The position numbers were made by a program, and so were the translations under genes. From positions 1-45,962 of the forward strand of contig JAPORH010000226.1 in assembly GCA_026710325.1 (NCBI GenBank): DNA of 45,962 nt, in the 5' to 3' direction. This DNA comes from Litoreibacter sp. GTDB lineage: Bacteria > Pseudomonadota > Alphaproteobacteria > Rhodobacterales > Rhodobacteraceae. Positions 26,881-35,944 of this stretch are shown piece by piece. Position 1 is the first letter of the stretch, and every line of letters begins with the position of its first letter. The notes below the pieces were generated by a model, which ran no database searches, was not told the DNA's origin, and was given only the letters and a program-made list of their open reading frames with translations.

Positions 26881-28485
26881 CTATGCTCTGGCGGCCTCCG
26901 GCGTAACCCCTGCATTTTTCAGCGCGGCAAGAATACGCGTGTCGCGGCCATACACATCACGGCGGTATTGCGGCTTGCCCTTTGCGTCTACGAAGGCTGT
27001 GAAATAAGCCAGATGCACTGGCAGCGGTTTTTGCAGATCGACGCGCTTTTCCTTCCCACGGTTCAAAGTGGATTGGAAAAAACCTTCAGGATCACGCTCT
27101 TGCGCCTTCAAAAGCGCATAGGCGAATTCGAACGGCTTATGCACCCGAACACAGCCATGGCTGTAGGCCCGGACATCGCGACCGAACAGGTTCTTGGACG
27201 GCGTGTCATGCAAATAGATATTGTGACGGTTGGGGAACATGAATTTCACCAACCCCAAAGCGTTGCCGCGTGAGGGTGGCTGCTTCATGGAATAAGGGAA
27301 TGTCCGCGCGTTATATTTCGTGAAATCAATATTTGCGCGGTTGATCGGGCGGCCACTCGAGCCCAAAATCTGCAGCTGGCTCTGCGCGTTCGGATTGCGC
27401 TGCATCAGCGGCAGATATTCCTTCGTCACGATGGAACGTGGGACATACCAGCTTGGGTTAATGACCATGAACTCCATCACGTCGGAAAATTCCGGCGTCC
27501 TGCGATCCGCAGTATCCTTGCCAATCACCACACGGGAGCGGAAGGTCGATTTGCCTTTTTCCACAAGGTCGACATGGAAGTCAGGCAGGTTGACCCAGAC
27601 ATGTTTGTCTTCCAGTTGCTTAGGGGTCCAGCGGATACGCTCCAGCGCGACCAGCACTTGGCCCAAACGATCGCGGGAGGAGATGTTTACCTCTTTGATC
27701 GTGCCGGCCCCTGCGACACCGTCAGCCACCAGGCCGTGCGCGATCTGGAACTCTTGTACCGCACGCTGAAGTTTTGCGTCGTAGGCTTGGCTCGCGCTGC
27801 GGCGCATGTAGCCCATTTTGATCAAACGGTTGCGCAACTGCACCACGGCAGCTCCAGATGCCCCAGGTTTGATCGACTTGGCGGAGACCTTTTCACCCCA
27901 CCCTCCTTTTGAGACTAGTTTTTGCAGCCTCAGCATTTCCTTTTGAAGCCGCACATAGTCGGGCTTTTCTGGGACCATTTTTTTGATGAAAGCTCTCGGG
28001 TTGGAAGCGGCAAAGGCTTGCAGCGTTTCGGTCCGTCCGTAGCGCGGCACGTCCACGACGATTGTTCCGTCAACCTCACGCGGGTTGATCACGCCGGAGC
28101 GCATGTGATCAGCAAAAGCCAGGAAGCGCTTGGCCGCTTCGACCTCAACGCGACCACGATCTTTGGCGGTTTTGGCCGATTTGAAGAGGGCCGTCAGCTC
28201 ATCCGCGTCATACTGCTGCGCTGGCAATCCATGCGCAGATGCGCCTTCAAAAGCCTTCAGGATCGCGCTGCGACGGCGATTGTCAGACTTTGAAACAAAG
28301 ATCGGCTTAAAATTGCGCGACCTGTAGAAGGCAGCGATGTCTGCGTCACGGGATGCGGCTTCGGCAATAGATTGCTTGAGCGCAGTTACAGCTGCATCTG
28401 CAGGCCGGACCCCAAATCCTGGCAAGAACAAACTGGCCCCGGCAGCGGCCATCATTTTCAAAGTAACGCGACGTGTAAAATGCAC
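26881..28485 (-). CDS. L,D-transpeptidase, YcbB/LdtD type, Tat-exported
   Basis: This periplasmic enzyme makes 3-3 cross-links in peptidoglycan. From the GTG at 28485 it is 534 residues: a Tat signal (FTRRVTLKMMAAAGASL, ending near PADAA), a scaffold domain with KPIFV, a peptidoglycan-binding domain (VVQLRNRLIKMGY to GVAGAGTIKEVN) and a YkuD catalytic domain with VVIGKDTADRRTPEFSD and SHGCVRV (Cys445). AGGAG at 28496-28500 is 10 nt upstream of the GTG, which supports this start over the ATG at 28635. It is divergent from a DUF882/YcbK gene, mirroring the E. coli ycbB-ycbK neighbourhood. Confidence 0.92.
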   Translation of the reverse strand: MHFTRRVTLKMMAAAGASLFLPGFGVRPADAAVTALKQSIAEAASRDADIAAFYRSRNFKPIFVSKSDNRRRSAILKAFEGASAHGLPAQQYDADELTALFKSAKTAKDRGRVEVEAAKRFLAFADHMRSGVINPREVDGTIVVDVPRYGRTETLQAFAASNPRAFIKKMVPEKPDYVRLQKEMLRLQKLVSKGGWGEKVSAKSIKPGASGAAVVQLRNRLIKMGYMRRSASQAYDAKLQRAVQEFQIAHGLVADGVAGAGTIKEVNISSRDRLGQVLVALERIRWTPKQLEDKHVWVNLPDFHVDLVEKGKSTFRSRVVIGKDTADRRTPEFSDVMEFMVINPSWYVPRSIVTKEYLPLMQRNPNAQSQLQILGSSGRPINRANIDFTKYNARTFPYSMKQPPSRGNALGLVKFMFPNRHNIYLHDTPSKNLFGRDVRAYSHGCVRVHKPFEFAYALLKAQERDPEGFFQSTLNRGKEKRVDLQKPLPVHLAYFTAFVDAKGKPQYRRDVYGRDTRILAALKNAGVTPEAARA

Positions 28486-28792
28486 TGACTTCGTGCTCCT
28501 TAACTCAAATCCACCCAAACGTATTATTTTGAATATTTTTCGTGACGGAGCCTGTCCATTCACAAACTGGGTATGTCTTCCCTTTTTAGCCGCACTCTCA
28601 GCTGAGGTCACCATTTTGCAACAGGTGTGTCGCAAATTAGCATGGGCAATTTTTTGCTCATTTGCGCAATATTAAGGCGGCTATGTCAGACTGCCCTTGG
28701 TCGTAGAATCAAGCTGTGCCATAACCACCGCACTTGGGGAGAATAACAATCGGTCACGGCAGTGATTGGGGCGATACGGGACAAGAAAACTC
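28486..28792. other. intergenic region between divergent ycbB-like and ycbK-like genes
   Basis: The 307-bp gap is AT-rich near the left side. It holds the AGGAG of the L,D-transpeptidase gene at 28496-28500. A weak promoter candidate for the rightward gene is TTGGTC (28697-28702), 17 bp, CATAAC (28720-28725). No hairpin terminator, riboswitch or additional gene was recognised. Confidence 0.4.
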
Positions 28793-29362
28793 ATGAGTGA
28801 GAAGAAATCGGCGTTGATAACGCGCCGCGCTTTGCTTGGAGCATTTGCTGCGACAACGGTGTCAGCGGCGCCTGTTTATTCGAACGTGTTTGGTTTTCTC
28901 AAAGGTGCAGGTGATGTTCGGCGCATAAAGATGTATTCCGGCCGCACGGGCGAGAGCATCGATATGATCTACTGGATCGAAGGCGAATACATCAAGGAAT
29001 CGCTCAAGGAAGTGAACTACTTCATGCGCGATTGGCGGCAGAATGAGGCGACCAATATTGACACGCGCACCCTCGACATCATGTCGGCAGCCCACAACAT
29101 TCTGGATACCAGCGAAGCCTATACCCTGCTTTCCGGCTACCGTTCCCCCAAAACCAATGCAATGCTTCGCTCCAAATCGCGCGGTGTCGCAAAGCGGTCT
29201 TTGCACATGAAAGGTCAAGCGGCTGACCTGCGTCTGAAATCACGTAGTGTTGCCCAGATGGCCCGCGCGGCTGCGTCATGCTCGGCTGGTGGCGTCGGCA
29301 AATACTCGGGCTCCAACTTCGTGCACATGGATTGCGGTGTCGTACGCACCTGGGGCCGCTAA
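28793..29362 (+). CDS. YcbK/DUF882 family murein peptidase (M15-like), Tat-exported
   Basis: Members such as E. coli MepK (YcbK) cleave 3-3 and 4-3 cross-links in peptidoglycan. The 189-residue protein has a Tat signal (ITRRALLGAFAATTVSAAP) and the M15-type zinc ligands: His138 and Asp145 in SLHMKGQAADLR and His178 in FVHMDCG, with LSGYRSPKTNAMLR upstream. The start at 28793 places the twin arginine near the N-terminus; the ATG at 28766 adds nine residues. A terminator follows. Its divergent neighbour makes the bonds this family can cut. Confidence 0.92.
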   Translation: MSEKKSALITRRALLGAFAATTVSAAPVYSNVFGFLKGAGDVRRIKMYSGRTGESIDMIYWIEGEYIKESLKEVNYFMRDWRQNEATNIDTRTLDIMSAAHNILDTSEAYTLLSGYRSPKTNAMLRSKSRGVAKRSLHMKGQAADLRLKSRSVAQMARAAASCSAGGVGKYSGSNFVHMDCGVVRTWGR

Positions 29363-29393
29363 CGCCCAAACGAAATCAATACCCCTCCAAAAG

Positions 29394-29418
29394 GCCATCC
29401 ATTCAGGATGGCTTTTTT
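29394..29418 (+). terminator. rho-independent terminator after the ycbK-like gene
   Basis: GCCATCC (29394-29400), loop ATTCA, GGATGGC (29406-29412) is followed by TTTTTT. It lies 31 bp after the stop codon and 54 bp ahead of ackA. Confidence 0.88.
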
Positions 29419-29471
29419 ATGTCTGACGGGCCACGGTCACGCTACCCCACACTTCAGGAGACAAGGCGAAG

Positions 29472-30629
29472 ATGGACGTGATTTTGACAATCAACGCAGG
29501 GTCGTCGAGCCTTAAATTCGCGCTTCATCCGGTCTCCGAGCCAATGACGCCGGTTTTGCGTGGAAAGATCACCGGCTTGAAGCGCGCGCCCGAATTCAAG
29601 CTGAGTGTCCCGGATGAAAGCCGATCACGCTTTCCCAAAATACGTGTCGACGCGACGCATGAAACAGCCACCCAACTCTTGCTTGATTGGCTTGATGCGC
29701 AAGACACAGACCATAAGATAGTCGCCGTCGGACACCGTGTCGTACATGGTGGCGAAACTTTCACCAAACCCGCCCTTATTGATGAAACAGTCCTTGTTAA
29801 ACTCGCAGCTTTGACGCCGCTCGCACCGCTTCATCAGCCGCACAACTTGGCCCCTATTCGTATGATTGCGGCGCGCAGGCCCGACGTATCGCAAGTCGCT
29901 TGCTTCGACACCTGCTTCCATACGACGCAAGACCCGCTCGCGAAGCTCTTTGCCTTGCCAAAATCCTACGCAGAGCAAGGTGTCATACGCTACGGGTTTC
30001 ACGGATTGTCCTACGACTTCATTGCCAGTGTTTTACCGGCCAAATTACCAACGGCGTCACGCGTGATCGTTGCACATTTGGGAAACGGCGCGAGCCTGTG
30101 TGCCATGAAGGGCGGAAAGAGTGTGGCAACTACCATGGGGTTCACCGCACTGGACGGTCTGGTTATGGGGCGACGCTCCGGCGCGATTGATCCTGGCGTC
30201 ATTCTTCATCTGGTGCAGCAGCGCGGAATGAGCGTGCCAGAGATCGAAACGCTGCTCTATCAGAAATCCGGTCTGTTGGGCATCTCTGGCATCAGCAACG
30301 CAATGCAAGAGCTTGAGGCCTCAGATCACCCTGATGCGGCGCTCGCGATCGATCTGTTTTGCTACCGGGCCGCAGGTGAGATCGCCAAGTTGATCCCCGC
30401 ATTAGGCGGGCTCGATGCGTTGGTGTTTACCGCGGGGATCGGAGAGAACTCCGCCCTGACGCGTGCAAAAATATGCGCAAGGTTGGGATGGCTTGGCCTA
30501 TCTTTGGACGAAAGCGCAAATCAAGCCAATGACGAGGTCATATCAAGCACGCAGAGCGCGCTACCAGTTATGGTCATTCCAACCACCGAAGACGCCGTCA
30601 TTGCCAAAAGCGCAATTGCACTAATGTGA
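29472..30629 (+). CDS. ackA: acetate kinase
   Basis: AckA interconverts acetyl phosphate plus ADP and acetate plus ATP. The 385-residue ASKHA-fold protein shows [14 protein letters not shown] at the N-terminus, [51 protein letters not shown] and [11 protein letters not shown]. It is somewhat shorter than the 400-residue enterobacterial enzyme but complete. No phosphotransacetylase or phosphoketolase gene is visible beside it, so the source of acetyl phosphate must be encoded elsewhere. AGGAGA lies about 12 nt before the ATG. Confidence 0.94.
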   Translation: MDVILTINAGSSSLKFALHPVSEPMTPVLRGKITGLKRAPEFKLSVPDESRSRFPKIRVDATHETATQLLLDWLDAQDTDHKIVAVGHRVVHGGETFTKPALIDETVLVKLAALTPLAPLHQPHNLAPIRMIAARRPDVSQVACFDTCFHTTQDPLAKLFALPKSYAEQGVIRYGFHGLSYDFIASVLPAKLPTASRVIVAHLGNGASLCAMKGGKSVATTMGFTALDGLVMGRRSGAIDPGVILHLVQQRGMSVPEIETLLYQKSGLLGISGISNAMQELEASDHPDAALAIDLFCYRAAGEIAKLIPALGGLDALVFTAGIGENSALTRAKICARLGWLGLSLDESANQANDEVISSTQSALPVMVIPTTEDAVIAKSAIALM

Positions 30630-30670
30630 GAGATTGCACGCCCGGAACGGCTTGCGTATAGAGACCTCAG

Positions 30671-30747
<77 letters not shown>

Positions 30748-30791
30748 CACACTATGATTGCTTTCAGCGCAAAACGCTAAACTAGCCGCGC

Positions 30792-32027
30792 TTAAGCGAA
30801 CAGCTCATGGCAAAGCTCAAGCGCGTCGATCAATACGTCGACTTCGGCTTCAGTATTGTACATCGCAAAAGACGCGCGGCAGGTGGCGGGCACTCCTAGA
30901 TGCTCCATCAAGGGCTGCGCGCAGTGATGGCCTGCCCTTACCGCCACGCCACGCTTATCAAGTACGGTGGAGATGTCATGCGCATGCGCAGCACCTTCCA
31001 GCGTGAAGGAAAAGATCGCAGCTTTGCCTGTGGATTGACCTTGTACGTTTAGCCAGTTCAGCCCATCCAGCCGCGCGCGCGCATAGTCGCGCAGTCCTTT
31101 CTCATGGGCTGCAATGTTTTCCATGCCAAGGCCCATCATATACTCAAGTGCAACGCCAAGCCCGATTGTTTGAACGATACCAGGGGTGCCTGCCTCGAAC
31201 ATCATGGGTGGGTCATTATATGTGACGAGGTCTTTATGAACCTCCCGGATCATATCGCCGCCGCCCATGAAGGGCCGCATCTCCGCCATCCGTTCTTTCT
31301 TGCAATAGATCGCGCCTGAGCCCGACGGCCCATAGAGTTTATGCCCCGTGACTGCGTAAAAATCACAACCGAGGTCTTGTACATCGACGGGCATATGCAC
31401 AGCCGCCTGACTGCCGTCAACGAGCACAGGAACGCCCTTGGCATGTGCGCCCTGGCAGACCGACTTTATGTCAACTTCTGTCCCTAACACGTTAGAGAGA
31501 TGAGTGATTGCGACCAGTTTGGTACGGTCGGTTATGGCGTTCAGAAGTTTCTCAGGCGCAAGATCGCCGTTGCTATCGACATCGACCCACACAAGCTCGA
31601 CACCCAAGCGTTCCCGTAAGAAATGCCAAGGCACAATATTGGCGTGATGCTCCATCACGCTGAGGACAATCTGGTCGCCCTTTTCCATACGTGGCATAGC
31701 CCATCCGTAAGCCACCATGTTGATGCCTTCGGTCGTGCCGGAGTTCAGGACAATTTCATCCTCGCTGGCCGCATTGAGAAACCGCGCGATGGTCCCGCGC
31801 ACGCTTTCGTATTTTTCAGTCGCAAGGTTGGAAAGGTAGTGCAGCCCGCGATGCACATTGGCGTATTCGTGTGCATAGGCCGTGTTGATCGCGTCAATCA
31901 CCACCTGCGGTTTTTGAGCCGAAGCCCCATTGTCGAGATAGACCAGGGGCTTGCCATTCACCTCGCGCGACAAAATCGGAAAATCCGCGCGCACCGCTTC
32001 AACATCGAAACTTACCGATTTAAGCAT
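30792..32027 (-). CDS. sufS: cysteine desulfurase SufS
   Basis: SufS takes sulfur from cysteine for iron-sulfur cluster assembly on SufBCD. The 411-residue protein is a group II desulfurase: PLP lysine Lys230 in VTGHKLYGPSG and the persulfide cysteine Cys369 in RAGHHCAQPLM without the long flexible loop of group I. FDVEAVRADFPIL and YLDNGAS are typical at the N-terminus. It is the last gene of the leftward suf region, overlapping the end of a small membrane-protein frame by 8 nt. No SufE is seen in the window. Confidence 0.96.
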   Translation of the reverse strand: MLKSVSFDVEAVRADFPILSREVNGKPLVYLDNGASAQKPQVVIDAINTAYAHEYANVHRGLHYLSNLATEKYESVRGTIARFLNAASEDEIVLNSGTTEGINMVAYGWAMPRMEKGDQIVLSVMEHHANIVPWHFLRERLGVELVWVDVDSNGDLAPEKLLNAITDRTKLVAITHLSNVLGTEVDIKSVCQGAHAKGVPVLVDGSQAAVHMPVDVQDLGCDFYAVTGHKLYGPSGSGAIYCKKERMAEMRPFMGGGDMIREVHKDLVTYNDPPMMFEAGTPGIVQTIGLGVALEYMMGLGMENIAAHEKGLRDYARARLDGLNWLNVQGQSTGKAAIFSFTLEGAAHAHDISTVLDKRGVAVRAGHHCAQPLMEHLGVPATCRASFAMYNTEAEVDVLIDALELCHELFA

Positions 32028-32169
32028 TTGGAACTTCCACTCCTACCAAGGTGGCGATCGTGCCTACGATCAGGCTAAAGCCAAAAATGATACCAAGCAT
32101 CACACCAAGCATTGCGACCAGCACCATAAAGCGGCTTTCAAATTCATGCAGAACGCTCACGAAAGTCAC
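32020..32169 (-). CDS. small predicted membrane protein (49 aa) between yip1-like gene and sufS
   Basis: A 49-residue frame starting with GTG at 32169, 6 nt after the Yip1-like stop, runs to a TAA inside the first codons of sufS. It reads MTFVSVLHEFESRFMVLVAM and then LGVMLGIIFGFSLIVGTIAT, giving a short amphipathic start and one strong hydrophobic segment of about 28 residues. An AGG lies 6 nt upstream, a weak ribosome binding site; an internal ATG at residue 15 is an alternative. It is colinear and coupled with both neighbours. No family is recognised. The membrane profile and exact fit between genes argue that it is real. Confidence 0.5.
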   Translation of the reverse strand: MTFVSVLHEFESRFMVLVAMLGVMLGIIFGFSLIVGTIATLVGVEVPNA

Positions 32170-32175
32170 AAAAAC

Positions 32176-32616
32176 CTATATAGAATAGAGCCCAATCACC
32201 AGCCCAGCCAATGCGGCAATTGGTGGCGATACAATTGCGAGCACGAGTTGCGCGACTTGCGCGACCAGCAAAATCGCCTGAAGCCATGTCACCAACTTCA
32301 GACTGTCAGCGAAATGCCCAACACCGCCGAACATCCGACCGACATAATGGGTACAGAAGACGGTCATCACCAAAAGCCCCCACATCACCAGCGCAAACAT
32401 CAGTGGCGAGGACATGAATTGCAGGCTCATCACATCTGGCTGGCCCGTCGACGGTAATAGACCATTCATGATCCATGCGCCAATGACGGAGAGGGCCACA
32501 ACGACGGCCAACAAGGTCCAGATCGCCTGTCGCGACATCTCGATCGATAGCATCCGCTCGGCCCCGGATTTCGGGTCCACAACGGTAAGCTTCATCAGAT
32601 CCAGCCAGTAATTCAT
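32176..32616 (-). CDS. Yip1 family membrane protein, first copy next to sufS
   Basis: A 146-residue integral membrane protein with about four to five helices (TLLAVVVALSVIGAWIM, LMFALVMWGLLVMTVF, LVTWLQAILLVAQVAQLVLA and a C-terminal helix). The N-terminus NYWLDLMKLTVVDPKSGAER and the helix pattern fit the Yip1 domain. The function in bacteria is unknown. Start 32616 overlaps the stop of the preceding Yip1-like gene (ATGA), so the longer frame to 32667 is rejected. The position inside the suf cluster recurs in Rhodobacterales (recollection). Confidence 0.82.
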   Translation of the reverse strand: MNYWLDLMKLTVVDPKSGAERMLSIEMSRQAIWTLLAVVVALSVIGAWIMNGLLPSTGQPDVMSLQFMSSPLMFALVMWGLLVMTVFCTHYVGRMFGGVGHFADSLKLVTWLQAILLVAQVAQLVLAIVSPPIAALAGLVIGLYSI

Positions 32617-33125
32617 ACGGGTTCCGCCTTCTCTTTCGCGTTGAGCGCGATCAGGCAGTTCAACCACAGATATAGGAAAACCACAAAGACCAGCAGCGAC
32701 ACGAAGGTGAGGCCGGGTCCGGCCCCGATAAAGCCTCCGACAAGACCTTGCAGCAACACCACCGGGGAGACGCAGAGGAGCGACCAGAACATTGCCAGTC
32801 GCCCATCAAGCCACCGCCCCTGCCCGCCAGCCGCGCGCGCAACTAGCTGGGCAAGTCCTGCGAGAAGCACGAACATCAAAGGCGCGAGCAATACGGTGCC
32901 GTAGAATGTCGGCAGGGCAAGGCTGGAAAACGGTGTTTCCACCCCCTCCAACTGCGCAAAATGAGCTTGCCGGGAGAGCTCCGGTAGTTCGGCCACAAAG
33001 AACAGGATGCAAGCAACGAAGAGCCATGTCAGGCCCGTCGCTTCATCCGCTCCGCCCGCGCGATGCGTTCGGATGACCTCCCGCGGGGCGCGGTAGCTGC
33101 GCAATATGGCCGATACCGTCGACAT
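32613..33125 (-). CDS. Yip1 family membrane protein, second copy downstream of sufD
   Basis: A 170-residue integral membrane protein with an N-terminal cytoplasmic part (AILRSYRAPREVIRTH) and helices at GLTWLFVACILFFVAEL, TVLLAPLMFVLLAGLAQLVA, FWSLLCVSPVVLLQGLV and LTFVSLLVFVVFLYLWLN. It is assigned to the Yip1 superfamily by layout and resemblance to its neighbour; residue similarity between the two is low. The start at 33125 is 5 nt after the sufD stop, so it is co-transcribed with suf genes. Its link to cluster assembly is unexplained. Confidence 0.75.
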   Translation of the reverse strand: MSTVSAILRSYRAPREVIRTHRAGGADEATGLTWLFVACILFFVAELPELSRQAHFAQLEGVETPFSSLALPTFYGTVLLAPLMFVLLAGLAQLVARAAGGQGRWLDGRLAMFWSLLCVSPVVLLQGLVGGFIGAGPGLTFVSLLVFVVFLYLWLNCLIALNAKEKAEPV

Positions 33126-33130
33126 ATGGG

Positions 33131-34408
33131 CTAGCCGTGGCTGCGTTTGGAGAGCCAATTCTCCAACTGTGCGCGGAGCGAGTCCGACAAGGTCTCATCT
33201 TCGACCTCATCCAACGCCTCGCCCAGGAACGCCAAGACCAAAAGGTCCTGCGCTTGATCCTTCGGGACGCCACGCGACTGAAGGTAGAACAAAGCTTCCT
33301 CATCGATTGCACCAGAGGTGGAGCCATGGCTGCAGGCCACGTCATCGGCGTAGATTTCCAGCTCTGGCTTTGCGAGGAACTGGCTGTCTTCGTCGAGCAG
33401 GAGCGACTGGCTGATCTGATAGCCATCGGTCTTCTGCGCGCCCTCTTTCACCAGGATTTTGCCTTGGAACACGCCAACGGCACCGTTGCGCAACACCTTC
33501 TTGAAAACCTGACGACTTTCGCAATTCAACGCATCATGGGTGATGAACACCGTATCGTCATGGTGGAACACGCCATCCCCTACGGCTGCGCCAGCCACGG
33601 TGGCATGGGCGTCGTCACCATTAAGCTCGATCACGCATTCATTCCGAGTGAGCACCCCGTTGGCGGTCATCGTGAAGGATTTAAATACGCTCTCCTTACC
33701 GAGCCGCGCGAAAGTATGGGTCACGGCACGCCGCTCATGATCCCGACCTTGCCCACGGACATGATGGAATGCCGCACCATCGGCGACGTCAACTTCGAGC
33801 ACCTTGTTGAACCGCGCCGCAGCTGGGCCACTTTCGGTCAGAGTCAGCTCCGCGCCTTCGTCCAGTTTTACAACGTGATGCAGGATCGCCTCAGAAGTCG
33901 TTGCAAGATGCTTGTAAATCAAACTGACTGGCTTAGAGGCCTTTCCGGTCACCCGGATCAAAATACCATCCTCAGCCATAGCCGTATTAAGCGCGGCCAA
34001 GGGGCGCGCCACAGGCGTTTGGCCGTTGGCCTCCAGCACGCCATAGAGAGGCTTCGCCCAATGAATGTCAGCTGCGGCCGCTTCTGACAGGCGCATGATC
34101 TCGACATGTTCGAGGCTCAGATCGTCAGAGGCCGCGGCGTCGAAGACACCGTCCACAAATACGATCTTCAACCGATCAATATCGTCGAAAAGCGGTGTGT
34201 CCTGCTCTGTGTAGAGTGCAGCTTCGGTCACGGCTTCGGAGGCAAGCGTTGTCGGGTCGGTGTATTTCCAATACTCGTCGCGCTTGGTGGGCAGGCCCAT
34301 CTCGCGCAGACGGGCCAACGCATTTGCGCGTGCCTCTGCGCTCCAACCTGTCGCCAAAGTCGCAAGAGCATCGAGCCGGTTTTCGGTTTGTGCAGCGTCA
34401 GCGGACAT
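33131..34408 (-). CDS. sufD: Fe-S cluster assembly protein SufD
   Basis: SufD is the non-catalytic partner of SufB in the SufBC2D scaffold. The 425-residue protein has the N-terminal helical region (RDEYWKYTDPTTL) and a parallel beta-helix, ending with the conserved block ACSHGSTSGAIDEEALFYLQSRG, which contains the C-terminal His and Ser-rich loop. Its start codon shares one base with the sufC stop (TGATG), implying coupled translation. Confidence 0.95.
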   Translation of the reverse strand: MSADAAQTENRLDALATLATGWSAEARANALARLREMGLPTKRDEYWKYTDPTTLASEAVTEAALYTEQDTPLFDDIDRLKIVFVDGVFDAAASDDLSLEHVEIMRLSEAAAADIHWAKPLYGVLEANGQTPVARPLAALNTAMAEDGILIRVTGKASKPVSLIYKHLATTSEAILHHVVKLDEGAELTLTESGPAAARFNKVLEVDVADGAAFHHVRGQGRDHERRAVTHTFARLGKESVFKSFTMTANGVLTRNECVIELNGDDAHATVAGAAVGDGVFHHDDTVFITHDALNCESRQVFKKVLRNGAVGVFQGKILVKEGAQKTDGYQISQSLLLDEDSQFLAKPELEIYADDVACSHGSTSGAIDEEALFYLQSRGVPKDQAQDLLVLAFLGEALDEVEDETLSDSLRAQLENWLSKRSHG

Positions 34409-35163
34409 CAGGCTACCTCTGCCAGCAGATCGGCGTAGCCGTTGTTTTCGACTTCAAGTGCCAGCTCGGGTCCGCCGGTTTTTATGATCTTCCCGTCGGC
34501 CATGATGTGCACGACATCGGGTTTGATGTGATCGAGCAGGCGTTGGTAGTGAGTGATCACCAGAAAAGAGCGCCCCTCATCCCGCAGCGCATTCACGCCA
34601 TGGCTCACCAGCTTCATTGCATCCACGTCGAGCCCGGAATCGGTCTCGTCCAAAATGCACATTTTTGGCTCGAGCATCGCCATTTGCAGAATCTCGTTTC
34701 GCTTTTTCTCGCCGCCGGAGAAGCCCACGTTGACCGGGCGCTTCAACATGTCGGCGTCGATTTTGAGGTCCTTGGCCTTGGCGCGCACGACTTTAAGGAA
34801 GTCACCAGCAGACAGTTCATCTTCGCCGCGCGCCTTGCGCTGCGCGTTCACGGCTGTGCGCAAAAAGGTCATGTTGCCTACGCCCGGGATCTCAACCGGG
34901 TACTGGAACGCCAAGAACAAGCCAGCCGCTGCACGCTCTTCTGGCTCCATCTCAAGGATGTCTTCTCCCTCAAGTTCAGCCGATCCGCCCGTCACTTCAT
35001 ACCCGTCCTTGCCCGAAAGGACGTAGGACAGGGTCGATTTGCCCGATCCGTTCGGGCCCATGATCGCATGCACCTCGCCTGCCCCGATTTTCAAATCGAC
35101 GCCTTTGAGAATTTGCTTTTCTTCCTCTTCAAGAGAGACAGCTAGGTTTTTGATATCAAGCAT
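34408..35163 (-). CDS. sufC: Fe-S cluster assembly ATPase SufC
   Basis: SufC is the ABC-type ATPase of the SufBCD complex. The 251-residue protein shows Walker A GPNGSGKS (36-43), the Q-loop FLAFQYP, the signature GFSGGEKKR, Walker B CILDETDSGLD and the switch His in VITHYQRLL. The ATG at 35163 has AGGGG 7 nt upstream, so the upstream extension is rejected. It is separated from sufB by three other genes and a 214-bp gap, unlike the compact sufBCDS order of E. coli. Confidence 0.96.
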   Translation of the reverse strand: MLDIKNLAVSLEEEEKQILKGVDLKIGAGEVHAIMGPNGSGKSTLSYVLSGKDGYEVTGGSAELEGEDILEMEPEERAAAGLFLAFQYPVEIPGVGNMTFLRTAVNAQRKARGEDELSAGDFLKVVRAKAKDLKIDADMLKRPVNVGFSGGEKKRNEILQMAMLEPKMCILDETDSGLDVDAMKLVSHGVNALRDEGRSFLVITHYQRLLDHIKPDVVHIMADGKIIKTGGPELALEVENNGYADLLAEVA

Positions 35164-35244
35164 GATTTGGCCCCTATACGTGCAAAGACGGCACACGCTT
35201 GGCGAGCACCGTTGGAGATTGAGTGATGTGTGTGTTGGGTTCGG

Positions 35245-35730
35245 TTAGAAAGTAATCCGCAAGATCGCTTCCGGGTCGGTGCTCTGCATCACCATGAACA
35301 GCCATTGCAGAGAGAACATCTCCGCGAAAAATTCCGGCCAGCGATGAACCGCCCAGTGCATGCCCAAAAAGCTCGCGGCCGCTCCGGCAACTTGGGAGGC
35401 TGCCATGATCCAGGAATTGAGCTTGGTCGTGACCATGATGACCGCAACCATCAACAGCGATCCTCCGCCGTCGAGGATCATGCCTTCCAAGCTGGTGATG
35501 TCTGCCCGATCGATCCCGAAGATTTGGAACCGCCCGTAGCGGATCATCATAACGCTGATCATGCCCACCATAAACAGCAGGACAAAGCTGTAGAGCGCGC
35601 TCGCCTGGATTTGTTTGCGGCGACGACGACGGCGTTGGTACAGGTCTTTGGTCACCAAATTGTCCGCGACGAATTGCTCGCCGCGGTTGATGCGATTCAA
35701 ACGTTCCTGAAACTCTGCTGCCTGCGTCAT
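35245..35730 (-). CDS. hypothetical membrane protein upstream of sufC
   Basis: A 161-residue protein of no recognised family. An N-terminal cytoplasmic region (AAEFQERLNRINRGEQF) ends in an unusual run of six arginines and a lysine at about residues 34-40, followed by membrane segments at ALYSFVLLFMVGMISVMMI, GGGSLLMVAVIMVTTKL and IMAASQVAGAAASFLGMHW. The start at 35730 removes four residues of the longer frame. The conserved position between ybjQ and sufC suggests a suf-region role, but nothing in the sequence defines it. Confidence 0.7.
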   Translation of the reverse strand: MTQAAEFQERLNRINRGEQFVADNLVTKDLYQRRRRRRKQIQASALYSFVLLFMVGMISVMMIRYGRFQIFGIDRADITSLEGMILDGGGSLLMVAVIMVTTKLNSWIMAASQVAGAAASFLGMHWAVHRWPEFFAEMFSLQWLFMVMQSTDPEAILRITF

Positions 35731-35944
35731 TGCCGATCTCACCGTTCCATCTGGTGGAAACGCCTATAGCACGAGTTTGGCAAAAATTTGACATAAAATT
35801 CAAAGCCTTGCCGTTAACCAAATCTTTGGAAACAATCCATTTCGGTTCGGAAACACTGTCCACCAAACAACCCAGATTCAGGCGTAAAACAGCATTCACC
35901 TTGCCAGTGCCTGAAAAAAACATATCGCGCGAATCAATCATGTC
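35731..35944. other. 214-bp gap inside the suf region
   Basis: AT-rich sequence between the YbjQ gene and the membrane protein gene. A TTGACA at 35788-35793 (plus strand) has no matching -10. The leftward genes could have their own promoter here, but no convincing -35/-10 pair or iron box was found. Confidence 0.35.

Noticed and set aside
33137-35145. Two plus-strand frames of 316 residues each antisense to sufD and sufC
   Set aside because: Both lie opposite complete suf genes and lack ribosome binding sites or motifs.
35788-35819. Plus-strand promoter TTGACA with TTAACC
   Set aside because: The spacing is 20 bp and no plus-strand gene follows.
35174-35941. 255-residue minus-strand frame across the suf gap
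   Set aside because: It overlaps the 161-residue membrane protein in another frame and has no ribosome binding site or recognisable domain.
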